Shown here piece by piece: positions 1 through 10,270 of a stretch of 64,000 nt of DNA. This DNA is from Leucosporidium creatinivorum (Eukaryota; Basidiomycota; Microbotryomycetes; Leucosporidiales; Leucosporidiaceae). Under the pieces are notes generated by a model that worked only from the letters and a program-made list of their open reading frames with translations, ran no database searches and was not told the DNA's origin. Within the stretch, counting starts at the first letter, position 1; the number at the start of each line of letters is the position of its first letter. Position numbers and translations under genes: made by a program. Location: assembly GCA_001600635.1 (NCBI GenBank), contig BCKL01000037.1, forward strand, positions 92,185 to 156,184, given 5' to 3'.

Positions 1-962
1 GCGGCGAAGAGGACGGCGTCGAGGCTGGGGAAGGCGTCGCCGGGTTGAGGAAGATCGGGGATTGGCTGTGGGTGGGGAGAGAAATCAGCCGTGGTTTGTG
101 AGCAGTAGTAGAGCTAGGACGAACAGGACAGACACCGGGAAAAGCGACTCGGTAGGCAGCGAGGTCCGCCTGAGAGACGGCAAGATCAGCTCGGCTCTTA
201 TTGTCAGGCGGCCAACTCAGAGCCTCACCTTCTTCGGTGGGCTGCCAGCTGTCAGCGGCTTTTTGACTCGCCGCAAGCGATCGAGGTGCTCTCCAGAGTG
301 GTTGTGCTCCAGTATGTAGGGCTCCCGCTGGACGACCCAATCGCCCTCGTCCGAGCGCCGAATAGCGCAGCGAGCTCGGCATCCGTACAATGTCCTGCTG
401 CTGCACGTTGAGAGCGCATACTTGGGATGATTGAGACATCGCCCCATGCCGTAGCCAGTGGTAGGGAGGGAGCCTGCGCGACAGGCGGCGAAGAAGTCGT
501 CGGAGGTTGCGAAATGGTCGCCAGGGGAGGGGAAGCCGGCGATGGTGGAGGTTGTGGGTTGCTGGCGAGGGGATGAGCTGCACTCCGATTCGTGCTATAC
601 AATCATCTCACCGTCAGCGAGGGGATGAGGCTACATTCGGACGAGCTCACCTCTTCCTCCTCCGCCTCCTCCTCTTCATCTTCGGACAAGACGATGGCAG
701 CGGTCCGCCGAGCAGGAACGACAATCATCTCGGTATATGTATCTTCCTCCTCGACTTCTTCCGCTTCAGCCTTGACAGCAGCTCGCGCCTCGACGGGTCC
801 CTCAGCAACGACGCTGTCCTCGACGCCGGCGCTTTCGAAGCTCGGCGGTGTTTCTGCGAGCGTACGGTGAGGGAGCAGCGACTCGATTTTCGGTTTGAGC
901 TCCTCCTCCTCCTGTAGCAGAGCCGATTCGACCACGACGGGCGAGCGAGCTTCGAGCTCCAT
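1..962 (-). CDS. FAR1/GCM1-like zinc-finger protein, 3' end beyond window
   Basis: Starts with ATG at 962 and runs off the left edge. The N-terminal ~115 residues are acidic and low-complexity (poly-Glu). An intron with donor GTGAGCTCG and acceptor TTGTATAG near 645-586 leads into a finger module. It opens with FPSPGDHF and FFAACRAG, then has C-x5-C spacing (CSSRTLYGC with RARCAIRRS), DWVV and a closing EHNH, which looks like a Cys2-His2-type FAR1/WRKY-GCM1 fold. After two more introns a second module begins with LPQPGDAFPS and is cut off by the window edge. The PGD-x-F opening is shared with 1386-3499 and 61055-63481, so this is a multi-finger family member. Known: such fingers occur in Mutator-like transposases and in domesticated transcription factors. 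Inferred: a nuclear DNA-binding protein. No transposase core is visible. Confidence 0.72.
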
Positions 963-1385
963 TTCCAGTCGTAGCTTTTGAGGGCCGGGTCGACACTGGG
1001 GTAGAGCTGCGGGACCTGGAAAAACCTTTGAGAGCTGTAGTCGAGTATACGCTGCTCTGGCGGGGGCGGAGAGACGAAAAAAGGACGAAGGATTGTGGGA
1101 GAGGGCAGCCTGCGAGCGAGCCGAACCTCGCTGTTCGTGAGAAGGGCGGAAGATGGTGCGAGAGCTCGAGAGAGCTACAGCTTGGGCCCGAGATACTCAA
1201 AAGTCTCTTTCCGCCCTCGACGTCTTGCTTGCCGGCACACAAGAGCCTGCTCGGCGCGAGCTGCCCAGCTGCCTTCGCGGAGCTCTTGAAGTCGCTCAGC
1301 CGGCCTGCAGTCGACACTGGTCCACGGATAAATGCCCCAATAACAGCTCTACACTATCGTACTATCCTCACCTTCGACCTCAGCC
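963..1385. other. Intergenic region
   Basis: Lies between the start codon of the 1-962 gene and the stop of the gene at 1386-3499, both on the minus strand. It must hold the promoter of the first and the 3' end of the second. Several GAGCTGTAG/CTACAGCT words are present. No gene or recognisable control site was found. Confidence 0.6.
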
Positions 1386-3499
1386 TTACACGCCCCCTGC
1401 AGCCATCGCCGAACCTCCGTCTCCCCTCAGCAATCTCCTCACTCCCGCCTTCAACAGATGACGCTGCAGCAACGGCACCTCTATATCCACCAGTAGCCGT
1501 TCCAGCGTCCTCTCCTCCAACACGAGGAACGCGACCAGCAATGACCGATCTCTGATACCGCCGAGGTCGAGGAACGGCGCCGAAGCGCTAAGAGAAGGGT
1601 GGAGGGAGGTGAGGAAGGTTTTGATGGTAGGAAAGAAGGATGATGGGGACGGAGGAGGGGTGGCGAGCTGAGGAGGAGGAGCCGAGGGTTTGGTCCGCTT
1701 GAAGACGTGCGCCGAGGTCGAGGGGAGGGGAGCTGAAGGCGCACGCTTGAGGGAGGCAGAGCGAGAAGGGGGCGGTCGAGGTAGATCGATGGTGAAAGGG
1801 GGTTTCTTGAGGGTGCTGAGATGCTTGGGGGATGAAGACGAAGAGCTGGCGATGGAGGGGCGCTCGGAGCTGGATCGCAGGCGACGAGGACGAGGCGAAG
1901 GGAGCGAGGAGCGAGCTCTGGCTGAGGTACGAGATGTACGAGGCTTTGACTTGATGGATCGAGCCTCTGCCTCGAGCTCTTGTAGCTAAAGAGACAAGCA
2001 CGTCAGCTATCACGGTTCAACCCATTGGCGTTCAAAGCCTGACCCTTTTCCGATCCTTCGACTCGCTATAGTAGAACCGGGCTCCAATGCGAGGTCTCCA
2101 CTTTGGGTCTAGTATGATGTTCCGATCACGGCCATGCGAGTGCTCGAAGTTGCTACCTGCAGCGACTCGCCATCCGTCGCCAGCGCGCTCGGCGATGACA
2201 ACGAATGTGTAAGACCAGCGCTTCCAGGGCGAGGCCGACGTAGCGTGCTGACAGCGAAGGCGTACACAATCCTCCAGGACGAGCTTGCAGATGTTGACGC
2301 CCACGACCGGTACGATGGCAAGCCTGAGGCGAAGGAGGAGCAGTTCGACGNTATCGAAGCGGTCGCCGATGGAAGGGAGGCCAGTGAGATGCTACAGGAA
2401 AGCGTGGTCAGCACGAATATGGTAGAGTATGGAGTTGGGTGTNAGACCCACTGGTATACGACCAGGGAAGGCGAGGCGATACTGGAGAGAGATCGGATGA
2501 GCTTCGTTCAGCCGAGTCGAATAACGTCGACTCACCTCTTGCTCCGAGTGTGACAAAGTCTTTTTGTCATTCGAGATTTCAGAGTCGCTCTCGCTGTCTT
2601 CCGTATCATCTGTTGATGGGAGCACACGTCAGCGCAAGACCTCGCCTGAGCAGAGGCGAAGAAGAAGGCTAACCTTGCTCTAGCTCGCGCGAAGAGGTCC
2701 GTCGCTGTACCCTCCTCTTCCGTCGAGCTCCAATAGGTTCCAGGAAGCCGTGATCATGATCGAGTCTGTAAGGACTGCTGGTGACCACCCACATGCCGTC
2801 GGCGTTCGGGCGGGCGGCGATCCGGAACTTGCAGACATGAGCTGTTCGACGCGAGCAGCATACAGCGAAACAGTCCTCGCGCTCCGTATACTTTGAGGCA
2901 GTACTGCCATACGCAGCGCGAGCACCTGCGCGACAGGCGTCGAAAAAGGCCGCCGAGGAGGGGAAGCTGTCGCCAGGCGAAGGAAGCGCCGCGGTAGAGG
3001 TGCTTGGGACCGATGCGCGAAGGGTGGATGTTGATGAAACATGTATGACTTCGAGCTGTTGGCAGGGAGGCAGGTCAGCGCGAGTCGATTCGGCGACGGA
3101 ACAGCTGCTCACCTCGGCCGAAGTCTCTTTCTCCTCAGTAGCCCCCTCGTCGTGCGAAATCTCAATGATGGGCGTCAATCGAACTTTGGGAAAGGTAGGC
3201 TCCTCCTCTTTCACCTCGGGCGACTCTGCTGTCCCTCGCAATAAGCCTTCGACTGGTTCAACCTCCGCACTCGGGCGCAAGTCGGGCTCAGCGTCCAGCT
3301 CGATGCCCTGCAGAGCTGTTTGAGCAACCGGAGTAGTTTCAGACTCTTCCAACATCTGGCTGTAGGTCTTTGGAGCTTCCCGAGGCGGTGTCGGCGAGCC
3401 CGAAGCGACGACGGGAGCGGGACGAGATGGCGAGTGGGGAGGCGAGAGCGAGAAGCTCAGCGGGTCGTTGAGCGTCGGGGCGATGGCTGTAGTTTCCAT
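1386..3499 (-). CDS. Double FAR1/GCM1-like finger protein with C-terminal helical module
   Basis: ATG at 3499-3497, TAA at 1388-1386, five exons. Residues 1-150 are acidic and Ser/Pro-rich. The first intron (57 nt, near 3110-3055) has a length divisible by three and no stop, so an unspliced reading also stays open. Finger 1 (about residues 153-235) has LPSPGDSF, FFDACRAG, CCSRRTAHVC, GMWVV and LDHDH. Finger 2 (about 285-380) has LPSIGDRF, CVRLRCQHA, DGWRVAAG and FEHSHG. A last intron starting GTCAGG leads to a basic, Ser/Pro-rich region (nuclear-localisation-like) and a C-terminal helical module with FLTSLHPSLSA and FLDLGGI. Inferred: nuclear DNA-binding regulator with a SAM-like interaction module. 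The base N at 2351 falls in finger 2 and leaves one residue undetermined; N2443 is intronic. Confidence 0.78.
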
Positions 3500-3956
3500 G
3501 CGATTATATTTGTAGCCTCTCCTGCTTTACGAAGCCTCGAGAGAAGCGATAAAAGCGAGCAGATTGGGCGGAAGGCAAGAGCGAAGTTCCCGAATCGCCG
3601 CCAGGTCGGTCAGCTTCCAAGGGCCACTTCGTATTCAACGAAGCTCCCACAGAGTAGTCAGCTGTGTAAGAACATAGTTCGACTCGCCTAGCTCGGTTCA
3701 ATTGCATTCGCTCCTCTTCGGAGCTCCTCCTGCTCCGATCCTCTCTCCCGCTGCAATCAAGCTGCACAGAGTCAAAGCTATCGGTATACATCTTCTCTGA
3801 CAAACATGACCAGCGCTCGCCTGACCGAGCTCCACAACCGTATCCTCCTCAGGCAATCTTGACCCTCCGAGTCCAGCTCGGCTCACTGCTCCCGTCTCCT
3901 CAAGTTCGAGTATCAAGCAACGTTCCAAGCTGGCAAGCTATCCCATATCCTACTCA
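3500..3956. other. Intergenic region
   Basis: Promoter side of the double-finger gene and 3' flank of the next minus-strand gene, whose stop codon is at 3954-3956. No conserved protein, RNA gene or repeat was seen. Confidence 0.55.
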
Positions 3957-5118
3957 GGTATCTTGGCGTTTCCTCACCTCCCTCTGCAACCCCTCCTTTA
4001 ACTCGTCAAGTAGCATAGGCGGAATCCTTCCCTCCAGCAACTTCATCATCGTCGCCATCTTCTGCTCTTCCCCCGCGCGGCTGATCAAGAAAGCCGGCCA
4101 CCTCACCCCAATCTCCTCGAAGATATCGACAAAGCTGTCGCCGAAGGTAGGGTCGTCGGCGATGAGGGAGTTGAGGAAGAGGCGGAGCTCGGTCGTCGAG
4201 CCCGAGGCATCGTGCGAACCGGTGGAATGCTTGGGCTTCTTGAGCGCATGGGCTGGGGGTGTCCTAGCGTTGGAGATGGTAGAAGAAGGCGAGTCGACGC
4301 AGCTGTTGATAGAGGGCTTCTCGTCCTCCTCGTCGTCGTCTGAGAGGACGATGTCGAAGTCGCGGTGGCGCTTTGAGGGGACTGACGGCTTGACGTCGGC
4401 TTGCGGCGAGGTCGGAGAAGGGATGGCAATCGCCGGGGGACGTTGAGACCCGCGAGCGTGGCTGGTCGAGGGCGAGAGATCGAGGGAAGGAAGCTCGGCG
4501 GACTTGACGACGACGTTGAAGGAAGGGGAGGGTGGAAGAGCGCCGAAGAAAGTGGGCTGTGGGTGTGGCACGTTAGCCTGCCGACCGGAAATGGATGTAA
4601 CGAGCTGCACACACCTTCTCGCCCGTCACGATCAGCTTGAAGCCGTTGCTCGTCGACTTCTCGTTGCTCGGCGCCGGCTGCGCTACTCCCTGCGAAGACC
4701 CACTACTTGCCTGCACTGCTCCTTGGACCCTCGACTCGAGAGGCGATCCCGTCGTCGTCGCAGACGAAGGCTTGGATGGAGAAGGAGCGCCTGGCGCCTG
4801 CATACGGGAAGGTCAGCGACGTTCGAGTGCGAGACAGGTGGAGGGCGAGCGTACAGGCGACGTGAATCCTCTACGAGACGAAGCATCTTGCTGAGCTGAA
4901 GTTACCTTGGGAGGCGCTGGCGGAGCTTGTATCGGGATGGGACTCGGATGAGCTGGAGCGCGAGCCTGACGATCATCTGCCAAACCGGGGCAACGCCGAG
5001 GTCAGCAAAGGCTCGCGCGGGGCGCGCTCACCAAGCCTAGCAGCTCACCCGACGGTACCAAGGTAACATCATACTCCTGCAAGAAGGCCTTGAGAGCGGG
5101 AAGGTCGGCGAGGGCCAT
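3954..5118 (-). CDS. Low-complexity protein with SAM-like helical module
   Basis: ATG at 5118-5116; introns near 5049-4978, 4909-4801 and 4616-4559, each with GTGAG/GTAAC/GTGTG donors and a CTGAC or CTAAC branch point; stop TGA at 3956-3954. The product is about 309 residues. It opens with LPALKAFLQEYDVTLVP, then has a long Pro/Ser/Ala-rich part, a short acidic patch (LSDDDEEDEK) and basic KRHR and KKPKH stretches. Residues about 233-300 form a helical module (LRLFLNSLIADDPTFG, FEEIGVRW) that resembles the C-terminus of the neighbouring finger gene and of the genes at 26.9 and 61 kb. No zinc finger is present, so this looks like a relative that kept only the interaction module, or a partner protein. 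Function unknown. The start codon lies 13 nt from the left inverted repeat of the candidate element at 5131-5736. Confidence 0.7.
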
Positions 5119-5130
5119 GTTGGCAACGTC

Positions 5131-5736
5131 GGCCAGCTGGACTCAACATGGTACAAGTACAAGCCCGGACTGTACTGTAATTTACTGCGGAAAGTACAGC
5201 CCCTATCCCGAACCTTACAGTACAATCACAGCCTCTCGGATCCGTCAGGCGCGTAACCGAGTGTCAAAAGTAGCCAGCTCGGCGCTCGGCGAGTGGTCTA
5301 CGAAGCTCTACTTGGTCTTCAAACAGCTCGAGGGCTCCCAATCGATGGCTCACTAGTCGAGTGGTTATATCACTGCTCATTCAAAGCTCTCGAGGCGCGT
5401 TCAATTCGCCTTGAGGTACACCCTATGTCCTTCAGCGACAGCTTTTCTCGCCAAAAAACTTCTATCAACATGTACATTGCGCCAAATCTTACCCTTTTGA
5501 TACGCTCAGCGTACTACACGACTTTTCACAGCATCCATGTACTCCAGTAAGTGAGCATTTGCGAGCTCGGCGTTGACCTCGCGACCTTTTCTCCCTTCTC
5601 CAGCCTCTTCCGGCTGATACAGATACACGATGTACCTGTACTGAGGTGTATCGCGTTACATTGCGGGGTAAACCGGTACGATACGAGTACAGAGGCCAAA
5701 TCCTGCAGGTTTTGTACCATGTTGACTCCAGCGGCC
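5131..5736. mobile_element. Candidate MITE-like element with ~25-nt terminal inverted repeats
   Basis: The 26 bases at 5131-5156 match the reverse complement of 5712-5736 with about two mismatches and one indel. The shared core is TCAACATGGTACAA. The interior (about 550 bp) is visibly poorer in GC than the flanks and rich in GTAC and TACAGT words, with no transposase frame. This structure fits a non-autonomous DNA element. It overlaps the last coding exon of the 5526-7051 gene and sits directly upstream of the 3954-5118 gene. No clear target-site duplication was found, so it could instead be a small inverted duplication of unknown origin. Confidence 0.4.
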
Positions 5737-7051
5737 AGCCTGCTCCTCCAGATCGCCGAGGTCGCTTCGCGCAGCTCGTCGAGGCGTTGGATGTGCTGAG
5801 TCGGGGCAAAAGTTTTGAGGATAGTAAAGCGAACGGCAAAGAGAGGAACGACCGAGGGTTTGATGGGGAACGGGGGAATGTCGACGGCGAAGTGGTGGCA
5901 GAACTGCTGCCATGCGGTGAGGGCGCTGGCGAGGTGGGAAGCTCGACGAGTACTCTGGATGCCGCTGATGTATGTGTCTAAGAGGCGTCGAGACCTTTCG
6001 ATCAGGGGAGCTGCGTACGATAAAGCTGTCAGTTTGGTTGTCGACAGAGAGACAGGTCACGAGGGGACGCACCATCGTAGTAGGAGCGCTGATTGGCGAA
6101 CACAAAAGCCCTGGTGTCGATCAACTCTTTGAGCGCCTTGCTGCTCGTCGCAACCGCCCAATCGTTGTCCTTAGGCGCCGGCTTCTGGAAGATGAGGTAC
6201 TGTTCGAGCTCGGCGGTGGTCTTCGAGCGGGTGCGGACGTGTCCTGGAGGTGGGTAGAGCAAGGTGTGCCGTCAGGGATCCCTAGTATCCCTGCCGAGGG
6301 ATGCGGAATAACTCACCACCATCTCCAACCTCAGCCAATTTGCCCTTCTCGGCGGCGTCGCCAGCTGCAAACTATTTCGACGCCTTCCTCGCCTGCTTGT
6401 TCTCGGCCTTCGGCTCGGGCTTTCCAGACAGCGCAGCAGCTGGATGCGAGTGCTCGGTGCAGCTGAGTCTAGCGTCCACTGCCCAGCGTCCCATCTGCGC
6501 GACAGCGACAATCTTCCACGAGCAGCCGGGCTCGGCGCACGAAGCTTCGGCTTTATCGTCTCCCAGCTTCTTCTCCACGAGGCGGAAGCTGTGCTGCTTG
6601 GTCTGTCGAGAGACGTCGGCGAAGAAGGCGGTGGGAGAGATGTAGTCGGAGGTAGTGCTAGGGAGGGAAGGCCGAGGTCGGGGAGTCGAGCTTTCCTGAG
6701 CCTTGGTAGGCGCGGTAGTGATCTACGGGAAAGCCGATCTAATGTCAGATGGCTACTCTCGCTCTGCTGCAGGACCTCATTGCCGCCTCAACTCACCTTG
6801 AGCTTCTCAACCTTCGGCGCACCAGTCGCGGGCTTCATACCGGCGTTCGAAGGCTCAACGGCAGGCCACTTCATCTGCGAGCTGCTACCAGGCTTTCCGC
6901 CTCCTGCCCTACCTCTCCCCCTTGGCTTCTGCACCGCGGGCGAAGCGCTCCTCGCCGCGTTCTCTGATTCCTCGCGAATGGTAGGGAGAGTCGGCACTGA
7001 AGCTGCCAGGCGATGCTGACCGGGAGCGGCTGAAGACGAGTTCGACCCCAT
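5526..7051 (-). CDS. FAR1-like single-finger protein, probably decaying
   Basis: Likely start is ATG at 7051 (MGSNSSSAAPGQ); an upstream start at 7249 is possible. After an intron near 6796-6725 comes a finger module: ISPTAFFADVSRQ, CAEPGCSWKI, GRWAVDARLSC and EHSHP. Directly after it an in-frame TAG (6374-6372) interrupts a frame that otherwise stays open and in phase through two further introns. The downstream part (FCHHFAVDIPPFPIKP, FAVRFTILKTFAPTQHI) is a helical W-x2-FC module seen in red-yeast finger proteins (recalled, not searched). The last about 65 codons run into the candidate mobile element at 5131-5736 and are unlikely to be native. So the gene is either broken by a nonsense codon plus an insertion, or the TAG is a sequence error. 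Confidence 0.5.
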
Positions 7052-7631
7052 TGCTGCTGCTGAGCTGCTCGGAGAGGGAGAGAGCCCCGCTGTGTCGCTC
7101 CAAGAGGGTTGAGCGTGCGTGCGAAGAGGCGAAGGGTGTTGATCGGTTCTGAGGGACGCTGTGAGTTTCTGTAGAAAGGTCTGAGCTCTGTATCCGAGTG
7201 AAGCGAGTCGAGACGAGACGCAAGAAATGGGGTAGAAGCGAGAGAGCAAGTCGAGCTCGAGGGCCGACTTGAGCTATAGATGAGGTGTAGGGTTGCTCTG
7301 CTACAGCGATCATGAGAGCTAGAGTAGTATGGTAATCCACTTCGCGCTCTCTTTGGACACCTCGGGCCGCCTTGGCTCCTGCATCGCGCGTTTAAAAGCT
7401 CGGCTTTCATCGAACCTCATGTCCGAGCCCCTTGCGGCTCGTCAGCCCGCGTAGCGAAAGCTTTGACAGCTCGACTATGTACCGAGTCATGTCCGGTCAC
7501 CTGCGCATCCCTCCAAGTACCTCACAGCTCGAGGAAGCCATTCTCGGTCGACCCGTCTCTCTCTGCTCGGCGCCCACTAGATCCGGTTCTCAGTGGTAAT
7601 ATACACCGCTTGCAATAATATGGACACACTC
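7052..7631. other. Intergenic region
   Basis: Promoter side of the single-finger gene and 3' flank of the membrane-protein gene. An alternative N-terminal extension of the finger gene (to 7249) lies here. Nothing else was recognised. Confidence 0.5.
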
Positions 7632-9286
7632 TTACCTCATCTTTTCCACCGGCCACTCGCCCAATTCGACCTCATACCTATCATATCCCCTGCCACTTAT
7701 ATCGCCGAAGTGCCCCTCACGCGCCTCCTCGTTCGGCTCAAAAGCAGTCTCCACCTCCCTGACCACCGACACCTGAATCTCCGATGTCCTTCCCAGTCCT
7801 TCCCGTCCTGGTCGAGCCAGAGACGCCGATTTGGGCCCGCCGTCGTAAGCGATGCGGGAGGAGATGATGGCTGCTGAGCTGGGCCGAGGGGGTGAGATGA
7901 AGGAGCGGAGGAAGAGGATGAAGTTGGCGAGGGTGCCGAAGATGGAGAAGATCCAGCTGTTGAGGTTATGGAGCTCGGAATCAGCGAGAGGACAAGGAAC
8001 AGGAGCTAGCAGCGCGGGAGAGACCGAGCACCGAAACTCACAGCGAAGCCAGACTCGTCTTCTCGCCAAAGTTGCCTCCGTCTGACAGCTGCGCCGTATT
8101 ACCACTGATGACGAAAACAAGGATGATGTAGGCGAGAGCGATGAGGAACAGGGTGGCGGTGGTGAAGACGAGGCTTCGAAATGCCCACAAAAGCTGGCGC
8201 TGTTGGCGGGAGTAGGAATCACCCGTCACGACCTTCTGCGACCTGAGATGGCTCATCTGGCCGCCGATGGTGGTGAAGTGCGAAATGACGGCGACGGTGA
8301 AGACCTGTAGGAGGGGAGACAGGTCAGCAAGTCGACCCTCGGCTGACAGCTCGGCGCCGGCAACCTACGACGAGCAGGAACGTAGTGAGTACGCCTATAG
8401 CGATCCATGCACTCCTCCACGCCGGTACCAAATCTGCATCCCTCATCTTCGCGAGGGTGGCGAACAGGCCTGGAATCGCCGAGGTGTTGTACTTCTTGCC
8501 CTGCTGGAAAGCGTCCGAGGCGGCTGTGAGCTCTCTGTCGAGCATGTTGTAGACGTCAAAGAGGTTGTTGAAGCGAGTGTTGGCAATGATGATGAGAGGG
8601 GTGACAATGGCGAAGATGAAGCAAGGCGTGACGAGGAAGAAGGAGGTGAGGAGCATCGGCCGGCGAGCGAGGGGATGGGTTGGGCGTGGAAGGATGGAAG
8701 CGAGTGTCGTAGCCCATGCGATGCTCCATGCGCCGACCCATAAGCTCAGCCTGAAGATGAAACGAGGTCAGCTCTGGATTCGAGGCTCAGGCTCCCTCGC
8801 CGACGTAAGTCGCCGAACTTACCAAAGGAACGTCCTCCATGCCACCCAATTGCTCAGATCTGTTCCCAACACCGTAGAGCTGACACTCTTATGTGCTACG
8901 ATCTCAGCCACTGCAAGGAAGGGGAAGGAGCGCGAGGGGATGAGGGTACGATCAGCCACGAGCTCTTGATCGCCGAGGTCCGCCGAGCTTGCTAAAGTGT
9001 GCGATTCGAGAGACGGAGACTTACAGATGCAAAAGATGGCGCTGCAGATAAGCCACACGATGATGGGATGAGGCGCCAAGAAGCGACCGCGCTCGAGAAC
9101 GGTGACTTTGAACAACCAGAATTGCCGAGCTCGCCAGCGGAGGACAAGGGCTGCGAAGGTGATGAGTAGAGCGAAGCCGAGGAGACCGCTACAGATGTAG
9201 ACCTGTAGCTTGAATGTTGCGCTTGGCTGGAGGTATAGCTGAGCCCGCAGAGCAACCTGCTGCTCCAGGAAGGGGTTGCTCGCCAT
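7632..9286 (-). CDS. Seven-transmembrane protein of unknown function
   Basis: Start chosen at ATG 9286 (MASNPFLEQQ); an in-frame ATG at 9415 would add a hydrophobic, signal-like stretch. Stop TAA at 7634-7632; five exons. Seven hydrophobic helices are visible in order: YICSGLLGFALLITFAALVL; HPIIVWLICSAIFCI; FLWLSLWVGAWSIAWAT; LLTSFFLVTPCFIFAIV; IAIGVLTTFLLVVFTVAVI; VFTTATLFLIALAYIILVF; WIFSIFGTLANFILFL. The loop between helices 4 and 5 is long, and the C-terminal tail is about 100 residues, polar and charged. The topology resembles fungal GPCR-like proteins, but no rhodopsin, STE3 or cAR1 signature was recognised, so no ligand or pathway can be named. The role is probably at the plasma membrane or in an endomembrane. 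Confidence 0.75.
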
Positions 9287-10270
9287 GTAAGTTCGGTCGG
9301 CCAGGGGAAGCTGCTTCGACGAAGGCTGAGGACGAGCAAGGAGAGGCAAGAGGGAAAGAGACGCCAGCGGCAACTTGATGTGAAGGACAGCCCCACGACT
9401 CGAGAGTATCTCCATGTGCCTTCGGAAAGGGGATTGTAGACGGCCTTCCGCCGTTTCACAGCCGAAGAACGACCTTCTAGCTCATTACAGAGCTTCCTGG
9501 GAGAGTCGGCAGGTCGTGTGAGATGATAGGATATAGCGCAGGAGACGCTACAGCCAGCTGGCCGAGCTTTGGCTAATGTGCTGCATCGTCACAGTCGGAG
9601 CCGGTGCTCAGTCGCCGAGAACGACGAGTGTGCGCCGCTGTGAGCTTCTGCGAGCAGCGAATGATGCATAACGACCTGGGTAGATGCCAGGGCCCACCCT
9701 CGACTGGTCCGGTCTCCGTAAGACGAGCGAGAGGAGCATTTGTTGGACGATGGCGCGGGGAGTCGGCGGCAGGCGTTCTGAGCGGCCTGAGCGGTGCTGA
9801 TGAGGTGCAACTTGTTCAGACCGAGTTGTCGGCGCTCTGAGACGGTGCTGTAGGTGTTCAAGACGTTGTTGAACGACTCCATCGCTGGTGCACGGGCCGC
9901 GTGCGAAAGGGCTGAAGCAAGCGCTCGTTTTCCAGCGCTTCTTCTCCTCACCCACAAAGTCGACATCTCGTGAGTGACTACATGGCTACACCGGATTATC
10001 GGCCATCCTCTCCTCCATTCAACCTCGTTACTCGCGCTCGACCAGCTGCAGCGGAGCAGTTCGGAGGGGAGGAAAAGTCGAGCGTTGCGGGATGCGTGTC
10101 TTTTTGGGACGTCGAAAGAACTCGAGGGTGCGCTGTAGGGCTGCAGGGCTCGGATCTGCCTTGCTCCACAGTCCTGCACCTTTCTCAGCGCACTCGAACG
10201 GCTGCATCTCGATGTCTGGCTGCACGTGCCGTCGCTGACCACGTCTTTCTCGTCGTTCTACAGATCAAAA
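9287..10270. other. Divergent intergenic region, 1 kb
   Basis: Separates the minus-strand 7-TM gene from the plus-strand nucleoside diphosphate kinase gene and should hold both promoters. Open frames inside it are Cys/Arg/Ser-rich, cross no family and show no exon structure. No RNA gene was seen. Confidence 0.55.

Noticed and set aside
9589-10242. 217-codon minus-strand frame in the promoter region of the kinase gene
   Set aside because: Composition is Ser/Arg/His-rich without motifs; it would cover the whole divergent promoter.
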